Source: Bradyrhizobium monzae (GTDB taxonomy: Bacteria; Pseudomonadota; Alphaproteobacteria; Rhizobiales; Xanthobacteraceae). From it: 64,000 nucleotides of DNA. Position 1 is the stretch's first letter. Each line of letters begins with the position of its first letter. Below the pieces are notes generated by a model. That model saw nothing but the letters and a program-made list of their open reading frames with translations. It made no database searches and was not told the DNA's origin. Location: the NCBI RefSeq assembly GCF_021458635.1, contig NZ_JAIRDQ010000006.1, forward strand, positions 125,105-189,104, written 5' to 3'. Below, one piece after another: positions 1 through 8,359 of the stretch. The translations under genes were made by a program, and so were the position numbers.

Positions 1-293
1 CGGTCGACGCGCCGGCCAGCGGCCTCGCCGCCGACAGCCTCGCGCCGCGGCGTGTTGGAGAGCTGATGTTTCCGATCGCGCGCGCCCATGTCGAGCACGT
101 CGTCCTCGTCAGTGACGACGCGATCCGGCAGGCGCAGGGTGCACTATGGTCACGCCTGCGCCTGGTCGCCGAACCCGGCGGCGCGGCGGCCTTCGCAGCG
201 CTGCTCTCCGGCGGCTATCGGCCGTCGCCGGGTGAACGTGTCGCGGTGCTGGTGTGTGGCGCCAACACGACGGCGGTGAACTTCGACAGCTAG
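1..293 (+). CDS. Threonine/serine dehydratase (PLP-dependent), C-terminal part only
   Basis: The reading frame is open from the first base (codons begin at position 3) and ends with TAG at 291-293, so the gene starts upstream of the window. The visible part, about 97 residues, carries the end of the fold-type II PLP enzymes: a GLAADSLAPRRVGELMFPIA stretch, then EPGGAAAFAALLSG and the closing VAVLVCGANT. These match catabolic threonine dehydratase/serine racemase proteins. The likely reaction is deamination of threonine or serine to the 2-oxo acid. The catalytic lysine lies outside the window, so the exact substrate cannot be decided. No ACT domain follows, which argues against the long biosynthetic IlvA form. 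Confidence 0.8.
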   Translation, partial: VDAPASGLAADSLAPRRVGELMFPIARAHVEHVVLVSDDAIRQAQGALWSRLRLVAEPGGAAAFAALLSGGYRPSPGERVAVLVCGANTTAVNFDS

Positions 294-456
294 TTGGGCT
301 GCGCTTGCAATGACGGCGCGGAGAGAGCCGTGTGATCCCATTCAACAACGAGGCTTTGCGGCAACAGCCGCAGGTTTCCTTCGGTGTCCTCGTCAACTGC
401 GTCTTGCCGAACAAATTGTCGCATGGTTCCATCCCCAAGAACTCGGGGGAGTGGCA

Positions 457-1614
457 ATGGCTCGGCGGGCAATCCGCACCGCATCGATCGGCATGATCCT
501 GGCCGCGGTGGCGTCTGGCGGAACGAGCGCACTGGCCGCCGATCTGCCGCTGAAAGCCGCGCCAAAACCGTTTAATTTCAATCCGTTCTGGGCCGAGGTC
601 GACTATCTTGCCTGGAGTGTGACCGGCGACAAGCTGCCGGCGCTGGTGACGACGGCGCCTGCCGGCACGCCGTTCGGCCTGGCCGGCGTGCTCGGTCAAC
701 CGACCACGACGGTTCTATTCGGCAATTCCACCGTCAACAATGACTGGCGCTCGGGCGGACGGATCACCGCCGGCTATTGGTTCGATCCGCAGCGCAGCCG
801 CGGCATCGAAACCTCGTTCTTCGGGCTGGAGAATATCGGAACCCGCTTTGCGGCCGACAGCAACACTTATCCGATCCTGACGCGGCCTTTCTTCAACGTC
901 GCGACCGGGGGGCAGGATGCACTGATCGCGGCTTTTCCGGGGATCAGCACCGGTAGCGTCAAGGCCAACGAGACTTCATACCTGCTCGGCGCCGGCGCGC
1001 TCTATCGCCAGGACCTTGGCATGTGGAGTGGGCAGCGCGTCAGCGCGCTGATCGGCTATCGCTATTTGCGTTCATCCGACACGCTTTGGATCACCGACAC
1101 CAGCAACGCCCCGGCCTTCGGCTCGTTCATCCCCACCGACAATTTCAAGGCGGCGAGCAATTTCCACGGCCTCGATCTCGGCCTCACCGGCGAATGGCGG
1201 AACGGCCCGTGGTCGCTGGAATGGCGCGGCAAGGTCGCGCTCGGCGCCAATTTCAGCACCGCTGATATCTCGGGCTCCACGACCAGCACCCTCTTCGGCG
1301 TCACTACGACGACTGCGGGCGGCTTCCTGACCGCCCCCAGCAATATCGGCCATTTCGAGCAGACCCGCTTTGCCGTCGTGCCGGAGATCTCGCTGAAGGC
1401 CGGCTATCAGGTCGCACCTGGCTGGCGGCTGATCGCCGGTTACGACGTCATGTACTGGACCGGCGTGCAGCGCGCCGGCGGGCTGATCGACACCAGCGTC
1501 AATCCAACCCTGGTGCCGGGCCCCGGCGTCGGACCGGTGCGGCCGCTGCCGGTGCTCAACACGACGAACCTGCTTGCGCAGGGTTTTAGTTTCGGCGTGC
1601 GGTATAATTATTGA
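457..1614 (+). CDS. BBP7-type outer membrane beta-barrel protein
   Basis: A 385-residue exported protein. I chose the ATG at 457 because a GGGGGAG ribosome site sits just before it and because the protein then starts with a typical signal peptide: basic MARRAIR, a hydrophobic core, and a cut after SALAA. The frame is open further upstream (to 310) but that part has no signal and looks non-coding. The mature part has alternating amphipathic segments rich in Gly, Tyr and Trp (for example GGRITAGYWFDP and GYRYLRSSDTLW) and ends with an aromatic-containing strand, FSFGVRYNY, as expected for a barrel. The start ADLPLKAAPKP recalls other rhizobial outer-membrane proteins. The match is to the BBP7/DUF1551 family, whose function is not known. 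It stands alone, with a palindromic repeat behind it. Confidence 0.7.
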   Translation: MARRAIRTASIGMILAAVASGGTSALAADLPLKAAPKPFNFNPFWAEVDYLAWSVTGDKLPALVTTAPAGTPFGLAGVLGQPTTTVLFGNSTVNNDWRSGGRITAGYWFDPQRSRGIETSFFGLENIGTRFAADSNTYPILTRPFFNVATGGQDALIAAFPGISTGSVKANETSYLLGAGALYRQDLGMWSGQRVSALIGYRYLRSSDTLWITDTSNAPAFGSFIPTDNFKAASNFHGLDLGLTGEWRNGPWSLEWRGKVALGANFSTADISGSTTSTLFGVTTTTAGGFLTAPSNIGHFEQTRFAVVPEISLKAGYQVAPGWRLIAGYDVMYWTGVQRAGGLIDTSVNPTLVPGPGVGPVRPLPVLNTTNLLAQGFSFGVRYNY

Positions 1615-1641
1615 GGGCGCGACGCGCGATCGCCACACTCG

Positions 1642-1726
1642 GTCATTGCGAGCGTAGCGAAGCAATCCAGAATCGTTCTGCGGAGGCATTCTGGATTGCT
1701 TCGTCGCAAGAGCTCCTCGCAATGAC
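1642..1726. repeat. Dispersed palindromic repeat (long hairpin)
   Basis: Outer arms 1642-1652 and 1716-1726 are complementary (11 bp), and inner arms 1659-1673 and 1688-1702 are a perfect 15-bp inverted repeat. The ATTGCGAGCG...GAAGCAATCC type of element is spread through Bradyrhizobium genomes. It lies directly behind the barrel gene and may also help end its transcript, although there is no T-run. Confidence 0.75.
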
Positions 1727-1928
1727 GGTGGAAGGAGCCGTCTTTTTTACTCAATGAGCAGGGTCCAAGAACCTGAAGGAGCGCCAGGTGGATCGTCACG
1801 GCGCGGAGCGTGTGCGGTCATCTCCAGATGGATGACGACAGCGGCGATCTTGCCGGCGGAGATGTCGGAATAGCCGTCGGGGAGGATCACGGAGGTGGCT
1901 TGTTCAGTTTAGTCAAAGCGGCGGTGCA

Positions 1929-2077
1929 TTCCCTCCCCCCTTGTGGGGGAGGGCTAGGGAGGGGGGTAGCCCAGGAAAAGGTGCCGGTTGTTGATGATGC
2001 AGAGAGCGGGTGCGCGATCGATAGAATCCCTGTGTGGTTACCCCCCTCCCTGCCCCTCCCCACAAGGGGGGAGGGAA
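1929..2077. repeat. C/G-rich inverted repeat pair (CCCTCCCC...GGGGAGGG)
   Basis: The arm at 1929-1968 returns as its reverse complement at 2039-2077, with about 70 bases between. Each arm is itself an imperfect palindrome around TTGTGGGG/CCCCACAA. A closely related pair occurs at 15595-15700, so this is a multi-copy element. Confidence 0.75.
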
Positions 2078-2093
2078 CAGAGAGAGCTCTCGC

Positions 2094-4541
2094 TCACCGC
2101 GGCGTCAGCGTGATCGCTTCCGCGGTTGCGGCTTCGACCGCGGAGAGGCTGTAGAGCAACGGCACATACTGGCCGGTCGCCCAGAGCGGCGCGAGGTCGC
2201 GGTAGTGGCCGCTGAAGGGATCGCCGGACTGGCCGGGCGTGTTGATGGTGCGGCTCGCATCCCAATTGCCGACGTCGAGCACCATGCGGAACGAAGCGCC
2301 CGCAGTGAGCCGGTAATCCGAGCGCCGATAGGTGGCGGCGCGCGGCACGTTGGCGGCGCCGCCATAGGCGAGCGGGCCGACCGACAATTGCGCTGCGGTC
2401 GCCTTGTCGGCGAGCGGCATCAGCGCGTGATCGAATTTTGCGACATGCAGGCGGCCCCAGCGCCACGTGGAGGGATCAGGACCGAGCTTGCTGGCGACAT
2501 CGGCCACGGCCGCACCGAGGCTGTCGCGCAGGATCTGGTCGCGCCCTGCCGCGGGATCGGAGCCGAACGACGCATCCGGAGCTTCCAGCGCGGCGACGAG
2601 CGCCGAGATGCTGGAGGCCTCGGGCGCGATCAAGTCCGCGGCCTTGGGCGCTGTGACCTTCAGCAGCACCGGACCGAGATGATTGGCGATCCAGACCTCG
2701 AACACGGCGGCCGCCGCGCTATCGGCGGAATCGCGCGCGTCCCACGGCTTGAGCAGATCGAGGCCCTGTTTCACATTGGCGTCGTCCGACGACAAACGCT
2801 GCAACAGTTTGACCAGCCGGCGCCCCATCATGGCGGTGTCGTCGTTCTGCAAATCCATGGCGTCGGCAATCGTCACTTTGTTGTTCGCCGCGAGCACCTC
2901 GGTAATCCGCTGCCAGCGTGCGCTGTCCGACCATTCGAAGCCGACCCTGCGCTCGTTGACGGGATAGTCAGACGGCAGGTTCATGTGGTTCGCTGTGGCG
3001 AAAAAGCCCTGCTTCGGCTGATACGATTTCGGCAGCTCGTCGAGCGACAAAAATCCCTGCCACTCGTAGCGGCCATCGCCGGGCACCGGCATCAGGCCGT
3101 CGAAGTTCAGGCGGCGCGGCGTCTTGCCGGCGGCGACCCAGCCGATATTGCCCTTGGTGTCGGCATAGACCTGATTCTCCGACGGCGCGCCCCAGCGCCG
3201 CATGGCGCCGAGAAAGCCGGTCCAGTCCTTCGCGGTCATGTAATCCGACGAGCCGAAATAGGCCGACGTGCCGGGCTCGAACCAGATCGAGCGCACGGCG
3301 AAGGCGCGGTTGTTCTTGTCATCAACGAAGATCACAGGGCCGTGGCGGGTGAATTTCAGCTCGAGGTCGCGGTCGGCCTCGCCCTTCACCTGCTCTTTCT
3401 CGTGAACGTTGCGCATGTCTTCCCAGCCATTGCCGTAGCGATACTGGTTGGGATTTTGCGGATTGAGCTCGTAGACGTAGAGGTCTTCCTGGTCGACGTT
3501 GAAGATGGTGAGGCCGAAGGCGATGGTGTCGTTGTGGCCGATCGAGATACCGGGCAGCGCCGGCTCGCCGGCGCCGATCACGGAGAGGCCGGGCGCATTC
3601 AGCCCGACGATATAGCGCAGCGAGGGCACGCTGTGCTCGCGATGCGGATCGTTGGCGAGGATCGGACGGCCCGTCGCGGTGCGCGAGGCCGCGATCACCC
3701 AATTGTTGGAGCCGATGGTGTCGCGCTGCTGGTCGGCTTCGGTGAGATATTTGTCGGGATCGTGCGCGAGCGCGGCCTTCTGGTCCTTTGGCGCGGCAAA
3801 GGCCACCGGGCGCGTCGCGAGGTCATAGGCCGCGAGCACCGCCTTCGGCACGCTGCAGGCGTCGAGACCATCTGGGATTTTCGTGGTCCAGGCCGGCTCG
3901 AGCTTCACACGAAACCGATCCGCATCGAGACCGGCCGCGCAGGCGACCAGCGAGCGCTTGACCTCGGAAGAGACGTTGCGCGTCAGCCCGTGGCTGCGGA
4001 TGCGGACGACATCGTCCGCGGTCCAGGCATCAGGCATGGTGCCAGCGATCCTGAACTCGATCGGCAACGGACGTTTTCCCGCGCGCACGTCGGCGACATA
4101 GGCGTTGACGCCGGCGACAAAGGCCTCCGCATAGGTCTTGGCCTTGGGACCGTAGGCCGCCCACTCCGCCTTCATGTCGCCGCGATAGAGAAACAGCCGC
4201 AGCGCCTTGTCCTGCTCGACATAGGGCTGGCCGAAATCCTTCGCGAGCAGGCCGAGGCCTCGTTTGCGCCAGAGATCGATCTGCCAGAGCCGGTCGCGCG
4301 CGGCGTTGAAACCCTGCAGGAAAAACAGGTCGTGCTCGTTGCCGGCATAGATGTGCGGGATGCCCCAGACGTCGACCAGAATCTGGGCGGGCGCGTCGAG
4401 ACCGGCGACGTCCGTTTTGGTTTGCCGCGCGCTGCCGAGCGGGTTCGGTTTTTCGCGCGCCATGGCTGGCGAGGCGAGCAACGCGGCGCAGATGGCCGCG
4501 CTGCTGAGCTTCTGGATGACCCGGTTGAAATCCGTGTTCAT
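2094..4541 (-). CDS. Penicillin acylase family protein (periplasmic Ntn-hydrolase)
   Basis: An 815-residue protein with a signal peptide (hydrophobic AAICAALLASPAMA, residues 15-28). The alpha-chain motif WGIPHIYAG (about 59-67) and FLQGFNAARDRLWQIDLWR are typical of the penicillin/acyl-homoserine-lactone acylase family. Self-cleavage is expected before Ser278 in DTIGSNNWV, the N-terminal nucleophile of the beta chain, followed by LANDPH. Length and order fit the usual precursor: signal, alpha chain, spacer, beta chain. The enzyme should hydrolyse an amide bond in the periplasm. Whether the substrate is an acyl-homoserine lactone, a beta-lactam or another N-acyl compound cannot be told from sequence. 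It starts 45 bases after glycerol kinase on the same strand and may share its transcript. Confidence 0.85.
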   Translation of the reverse strand: MNTDFNRVIQKLSSAAICAALLASPAMAREKPNPLGSARQTKTDVAGLDAPAQILVDVWGIPHIYAGNEHDLFFLQGFNAARDRLWQIDLWRKRGLGLLAKDFGQPYVEQDKALRLFLYRGDMKAEWAAYGPKAKTYAEAFVAGVNAYVADVRAGKRPLPIEFRIAGTMPDAWTADDVVRIRSHGLTRNVSSEVKRSLVACAAGLDADRFRVKLEPAWTTKIPDGLDACSVPKAVLAAYDLATRPVAFAAPKDQKAALAHDPDKYLTEADQQRDTIGSNNWVIAASRTATGRPILANDPHREHSVPSLRYIVGLNAPGLSVIGAGEPALPGISIGHNDTIAFGLTIFNVDQEDLYVYELNPQNPNQYRYGNGWEDMRNVHEKEQVKGEADRDLELKFTRHGPVIFVDDKNNRAFAVRSIWFEPGTSAYFGSSDYMTAKDWTGFLGAMRRWGAPSENQVYADTKGNIGWVAAGKTPRRLNFDGLMPVPGDGRYEWQGFLSLDELPKSYQPKQGFFATANHMNLPSDYPVNERRVGFEWSDSARWQRITEVLAANNKVTIADAMDLQNDDTAMMGRRLVKLLQRLSSDDANVKQGLDLLKPWDARDSADSAAAAVFEVWIANHLGPVLLKVTAPKAADLIAPEASSISALVAALEAPDASFGSDPAAGRDQILRDSLGAAVADVASKLGPDPSTWRWGRLHVAKFDHALMPLADKATAAQLSVGPLAYGGAANVPRAATYRRSDYRLTAGASFRMVLDVGNWDASRTINTPGQSGDPFSGHYRDLAPLWATGQYVPLLYSLSAVEAATAEAITLTPR

Positions 4542-4586
4542 TGTTGGTCCTCTCGTTTGTTGTTGATTGGGGCGCAGCGCGCCCGC

Positions 4587-6089
4587 TCACTCCCCTTCGT
4601 CGCTTGCCAGCACGCCCTTCACCGCGCGGGCCCAGCCGGCGAGCTTTCGATCGCGTGTGGCCTGGCTCATGTTCGGCTTGAAGCGGTGCTCGAGCCGCCA
4701 ATTGTCGGCGAACTTCGTCGGCTCGGGATAGACATCGGCCTGGAGGCCGGCGAGATAGGCCGCGCCGAGCGCCGTTGTTTCCTGGATCACGGGACGGTCG
4801 ACCGGCGCGTCCAGGAGATCGGCGAGGCGCTGCATGGTCCAGTCCGACGCCGTCATGCCGCCGTCGACGCGGAGCACGACGCTCGCGGTTTCCGAGCTCG
4901 GCCAGTCCGCGCGCATCGCGGCCCAGAGATCGAAGGTCTGGTAGCAGACGCTTTCCAGTGCGGCATGCGCAAGCTCGGCCGGGCCGGTGTTGCGGGTGAG
5001 GCCGAACAGCGCGCCACGCACACGCGGATTCCAGTAAGGCGCGCCCATGCCGACGAAGGCCGGCACCAGATAGACGCTCTGCATGGAATCGGATTGATCG
5101 GCAAGAGGTCCGGTCTCGGCCGCGTGCTTGATGATGCCGAGGCCGTCGCGCAGCCACTGCACCGCCGAGCCCGCAACGAAGATCGAGCCTTCGAGCGCAT
5201 AGGTGCGTTTTCCCCCGAGCTGGTAGGCGATGGTGGTGAGCAGCTTGTTCTTCGACGCCACCGGCGTGGAGCCGGTGTTGAGCAGGGCAAAGCAGCCGGT
5301 GCCATAGGTCGATTTCATCATGCCCGGGCGGAAGCAGGCTTGCCCAATGGTCGCGGCCTGCTGGTCGCCGGCGATGCCCGCGATCACAATCGGGCCGCCG
5401 AACAAATCCGGCGTGCTCTCGCCGAAATAGGCCGAGGAGTCCTTCACCTCGGGCAGCATCGAGCGCGGCACGCCGATGATCTCCAACAGCTCGTCATCCC
5501 ACTGGCCGGTGTGGATGTTGAACAGCAGCGTGCGCGAGGCGTTGGTGGCATCGGTGGCGTGCACCTTGCCGCCGGTGAGGCGCCACAGCAGGTAGCAGTC
5601 GACGGTGCCGAACATCAGCTCGCCGCGCGCGGCGCGTCCCCGCGCGCCAGGGACGTGGTCGAGGATCCAGGCGACCTTGGTGCCGGAAAAATAAGGATCG
5701 ATGATCAGGCCGGTCTTTTGCGAGATTAGCGGCTCGTGGCCTTCGTGCTTGAGCTTCGCGCAGATATCAGCGGTGCGGCGATCCTGCCAGACGATGGCGC
5801 GGTGCACGGCCTGCCCGGTGGCGCGGTCCCACACCACGGTGGTTTCGCGCTGGTTGGTGATGCCGATCGCGGCGATATCCTTGGCCGTGATGCCGGCCTG
5901 CGCGATCGCGTCGCGGCAGACCATCACGGTCGAGGTCCAGATGTCCTCCGGCTCGTGCTCGACCCAGCCCGAGGCCGGAAAATGCTGCGGAAACTCCTGC
6001 TGCGCTTTCGCCGCGATGGAAATGTCGCCACGAAACACGATCGCGCGCGAGGAGGTGGTGCCCTGGTCGATGGCGAGGACGAAAGACAT
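4587..6089 (-). CDS. glpK: Glycerol kinase
   Basis: A 500-residue cytoplasmic FGGY-family kinase, close to the usual length of about 500. It opens with the phosphate-1 motif AIDQGTTSSRAIVF. IGITNQRETTVVWDR and GLIIDPYFSGTKVAWILDH follow, and the C-terminal half has VDGGMTASDWTMQRLADLL and the adenosine-binding ETTALGAAYLAG. All are diagnostic for glycerol kinase over xylulokinase. It makes sn-glycerol 3-phosphate from glycerol and ATP. No glpF, glpD or glpR neighbour is present, and an acylase gene follows on the same strand. Confidence 0.97.
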   Translation of the reverse strand: MSFVLAIDQGTTSSRAIVFRGDISIAAKAQQEFPQHFPASGWVEHEPEDIWTSTVMVCRDAIAQAGITAKDIAAIGITNQRETTVVWDRATGQAVHRAIVWQDRRTADICAKLKHEGHEPLISQKTGLIIDPYFSGTKVAWILDHVPGARGRAARGELMFGTVDCYLLWRLTGGKVHATDATNASRTLLFNIHTGQWDDELLEIIGVPRSMLPEVKDSSAYFGESTPDLFGGPIVIAGIAGDQQAATIGQACFRPGMMKSTYGTGCFALLNTGSTPVASKNKLLTTIAYQLGGKRTYALEGSIFVAGSAVQWLRDGLGIIKHAAETGPLADQSDSMQSVYLVPAFVGMGAPYWNPRVRGALFGLTRNTGPAELAHAALESVCYQTFDLWAAMRADWPSSETASVVLRVDGGMTASDWTMQRLADLLDAPVDRPVIQETTALGAAYLAGLQADVYPEPTKFADNWRLEHRFKPNMSQATRDRKLAGWARAVKGVLASDEGE

Positions 6090-6199
6090 GGAAGCTTACC
6101 TTGGCGTTTTCTTGGCGTTTCCCGGTGACGGTCATGGTGTCGGGCCAAAGAAACGAGATTGCCGGCAAGAGGTCAAGGTCGGATGAGCGGGCGCGATCC

Positions 6200-6373
6200 T
6201 TACCCTCCCGTGGAGGGGGAGGGTCGGGTCGCATTGAGCGCAGCGAAATGTGAGACGGGGTGGGGTGATCTCTCAACACGGGCGGCGTTCAATGCGGAGA
6301 GACCGTCACCCCACCCCGCTACGCATTCCGCTGCGCTGCATGCGTATCGACCCTCCCCCTCCAGGGGAGGGTA
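6200..6373. repeat. Inverted repeat pair, TTACCCTCCC...GGGAGGGTAAG type
   Basis: The arm at 6200-6233 pairs with 6341-6373, giving a long imperfect hairpin with about 107 bases between. A related half (CCTTCCAGGGGAGGGTAAG) recurs at 6871-6889 on the other side of the DUF559 gene. The element therefore brackets that gene. It is part of a 303-base gap between glpK and the DUF559 gene that holds no other feature. Confidence 0.65.
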
Positions 6374-6392
6374 AGAGAAGAGCGCCCCGTCG

Positions 6393-6785
6393 CTAAGTCC
6401 GGCGATGCCTCAAGAGTGCGGCCTCCGCTTCGCGCGAACCGTACAGCTCGACATAGATGCGTTCGAGGACGGCGGTGAGATTGCCCGCGATCTCGGAATT
6501 CCAAAACCGGACAACACGGTATCCTTCGCTCTCGAGCCAACGTTGGCGTTCGAGGTCTCGTTTGGCCGTTTCATCTTCGTTGTGGTGCCCGCCGTCGAGC
6601 TCGATAATGAGGCGCTTGGCAGGACAGAAGAAATCAACGACGTAACGGCCGATCGGCGCTTGCCTGCGAAAATGCGATCCTTCGATCGGAATATCCTTCA
6701 GAGCCCGCCAGAGCTTGCGCTCGTGGGGCGTCGTGTTCGCCCGGAGCCTCTTCGCCGCTGCGCGTCGGATTGATGTTGAGACCAT
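6393..6785 (-). CDS. DUF559 domain protein (Vsr-like endonuclease fold)
   Basis: A protein of about 130 residues when started at the ATG at 6785; the frame is open upstream but that part lies in repeat sequence. The family signature is complete: ARRLRANTTPHERKLWRAL-type start (here KRLRANTTPHERKLWRAL), SHFRRQAPIGRYVVDFFCP, LIIELDGGHH, and RVVRFWNSEI. The E-x-D-GGxHH and FW-N residues resemble the very-short-patch-repair/restriction endonuclease fold. Function in this family is not established. The gene is isolated and flanked by the same repeat family on both sides. Confidence 0.8.
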   Translation of the reverse strand: MVSTSIRRAAAKRLRANTTPHERKLWRALKDIPIEGSHFRRQAPIGRYVVDFFCPAKRLIIELDGGHHNEDETAKRDLERQRWLESEGYRVVRFWNSEIAGNLTAVLERIYVELYGSREAEAALLRHRRT

Positions 6786-6998
6786 TTGCGCGGCTTCACC
6801 CCACCCCGGCTCGCGTTGCGCTTTGCGCAACACGAACTGACCCACGAGCGAGCTCCGCTCGTCTCGGACCCTTCCAGGGGAGGGTAAGCGAGACAGCGCA
6901 TTCCGGCAACTACAAGTCGCGCCCACCCAAGGGGGTCAACAAGGCTATGACCATCTCGGCCAAAGTGGTACATGCCGGACGGGACAATCCGGGGCGGC

Positions 6999-8357
6999 AT
7001 GAGTTTCACTTCGTTTCAGTTCGGCGTCTTCGTCGCGGTGGTGTTCGGCGCCTATTATTTGCCGCCGTTGCGCCGCTTCCAGGTGCAGCTGCTGGTGCTC
7101 GCAAGCCTGGTATTCTATGGCTCCGGCCAGCCGGACCTGCTGCCGCTGCTGCTGCTCGCCGTGCTCGGGACCTATCTCTGCCTGGTGCTGGCGTTCGACA
7201 ACCGCGCGGTCTGGATGCCGGCCGGCATCGTGTTCAATCTCGCGCTATTGGCGTTCTTCAAATACAAGCTGCTGTTCATCGACCCGGGTGCGGTTCACCC
7301 GACCGGCGTCGCGCCGCTGGATGTACTGCTGCGGCTGCCGCTGCCGATCGGCATCTCGTTCTTCGTGTTCCACAATATCAGCCTGCTGGTCGACCTGACG
7401 CGGGAGAAGCGGTCGCCGCCGCTGCGGGATGTGTTTCTCTACATCATCTTCTTTCCGCAGCTGGTCTCGGGGCCGATCACCCGCGCGGGGCAGTTCATGC
7501 CGCAGATCGCGCCCAAGCAACTGGGCGACGTGGACTTCGTGGCGGCGGCCAAATGGATCCTGACCGGCTTCTTCTTCAAGCTCTACGTCGCGAACAATCT
7601 CAACGAGATGACGTCCTATATGGACTATCCGCTCTACGAGACCGTGGCGACGCCGGACCGCTGGCTGCTCGTGTTCCTGTACAGCTACCAGATCTATGCC
7701 GACTTCTTCGGCTATTCGGCGATCGCGCTCGGCCTGGGGCTGCTGTTCGGCTACCGCCTGCCCGTCAACTTCGACCTGCCCTACATCTCGGTCTCGTTCT
7801 CCGAGTTCTGGACCCGCTGGCACATCTCGCTGTCCACCTGGCTCAGGACCTATCTCTACATCCCGCTCGGGGGAAATCGGAAGGGGCCGGTGTGGACCTG
7901 CCTCAATCTGATGATCGTGATGACGCTCGGCGGGCTCTGGCACGGCGCGAGCCTGAGCTACGCCTTGTGGGGCATGCTGCACGGCCTGCTGCTGGTCGTT
8001 GAACGGCCGTTTCTGAAACTGCTCGGCGAAGCCGGGCCCGTGGTGCGGGTCGTCCGCATGGGCGTGGTGTTTTTCTGCGTGACGATGCTGTGGATCTTCT
8101 TCAAGCTGCCGAACTTCGATCACGCACTCGGCTATCTCTCGGGCATGTTCGCGCCGACGGACAATCCCAATCCGACAAAGCTGTTCCGCAACATGGCGCT
8201 GCTCTACGCCCTGCCCGTCCTGATCCAGCACCTCGGCATCGGCGCGCTGCTGGAGGGCAGATTGCGGCGATGGGAGCCGTATCTCTATGGCGCGCTGGCG
8301 GCGATGGCCTGGCTCGAGGCAGGTCCCGACGCCGCCTTCATCTATTTCCAGTTCTGA
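6999..8357 (+). CDS. MBOAT family O-acyltransferase (AlgI-like)
   Basis: A 452-residue integral membrane protein if started at ATG 6999, where the hydrophobic N-terminus begins; an in-frame ATG at 6972 is less likely. It has about ten membrane segments. The MBOAT core is clear: FSEFWTRWHISLSTWLRTYLYIPLGGNRKG (His275) and GGLWHGASLSYALWG, where His315 is the family's catalytic histidine. Relatives move acyl groups, usually acetyl, onto exported polysaccharides or other acceptors across the inner membrane. The stop codon is 2 bases before the next gene, an SGNH-like partner, a pairing also seen in AlgI/AlgJ-like systems. No polysaccharide biosynthesis genes are nearby, so the acceptor is unknown. 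Confidence 0.88.
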   Translation: MSFTSFQFGVFVAVVFGAYYLPPLRRFQVQLLVLASLVFYGSGQPDLLPLLLLAVLGTYLCLVLAFDNRAVWMPAGIVFNLALLAFFKYKLLFIDPGAVHPTGVAPLDVLLRLPLPIGISFFVFHNISLLVDLTREKRSPPLRDVFLYIIFFPQLVSGPITRAGQFMPQIAPKQLGDVDFVAAAKWILTGFFFKLYVANNLNEMTSYMDYPLYETVATPDRWLLVFLYSYQIYADFFGYSAIALGLGLLFGYRLPVNFDLPYISVSFSEFWTRWHISLSTWLRTYLYIPLGGNRKGPVWTCLNLMIVMTLGGLWHGASLSYALWGMLHGLLLVVERPFLKLLGEAGPVVRVVRMGVVFFCVTMLWIFFKLPNFDHALGYLSGMFAPTDNPNPTKLFRNMALLYALPVLIQHLGIGALLEGRLRRWEPYLYGALAAMAWLEAGPDAAFIYFQF

Positions 8358-8359
8358 CC

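Larger units (their letters stand above)
1615..2093. other. Intergenic region with two palindromic repeats, no gene
   Basis: These 479 bases between two convergent genes hold the hairpin repeat at 1642-1726 and the C/G-rich inverted repeat at 1929-2077. The rest shows no reading frame with a ribosome site or recognisable protein. It is best read as a repeat-filled gap. Confidence 0.6.

Noticed and set aside
2094..4541. Annotating the acylase as a penicillin resistance or quorum-quenching enzyme
   Set aside because: The fold and self-cleavage site are clear, but substrate preference within this family cannot be read from the sequence.
2034..5729. Very long plus-strand open frame (over 1200 codons) opposite the acylase and glpK genes
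   Set aside because: It is rich in Arg, Gly and His, lacks any domain, and mirrors two genes with full family motifs. It is an artefact of high third-position GC.
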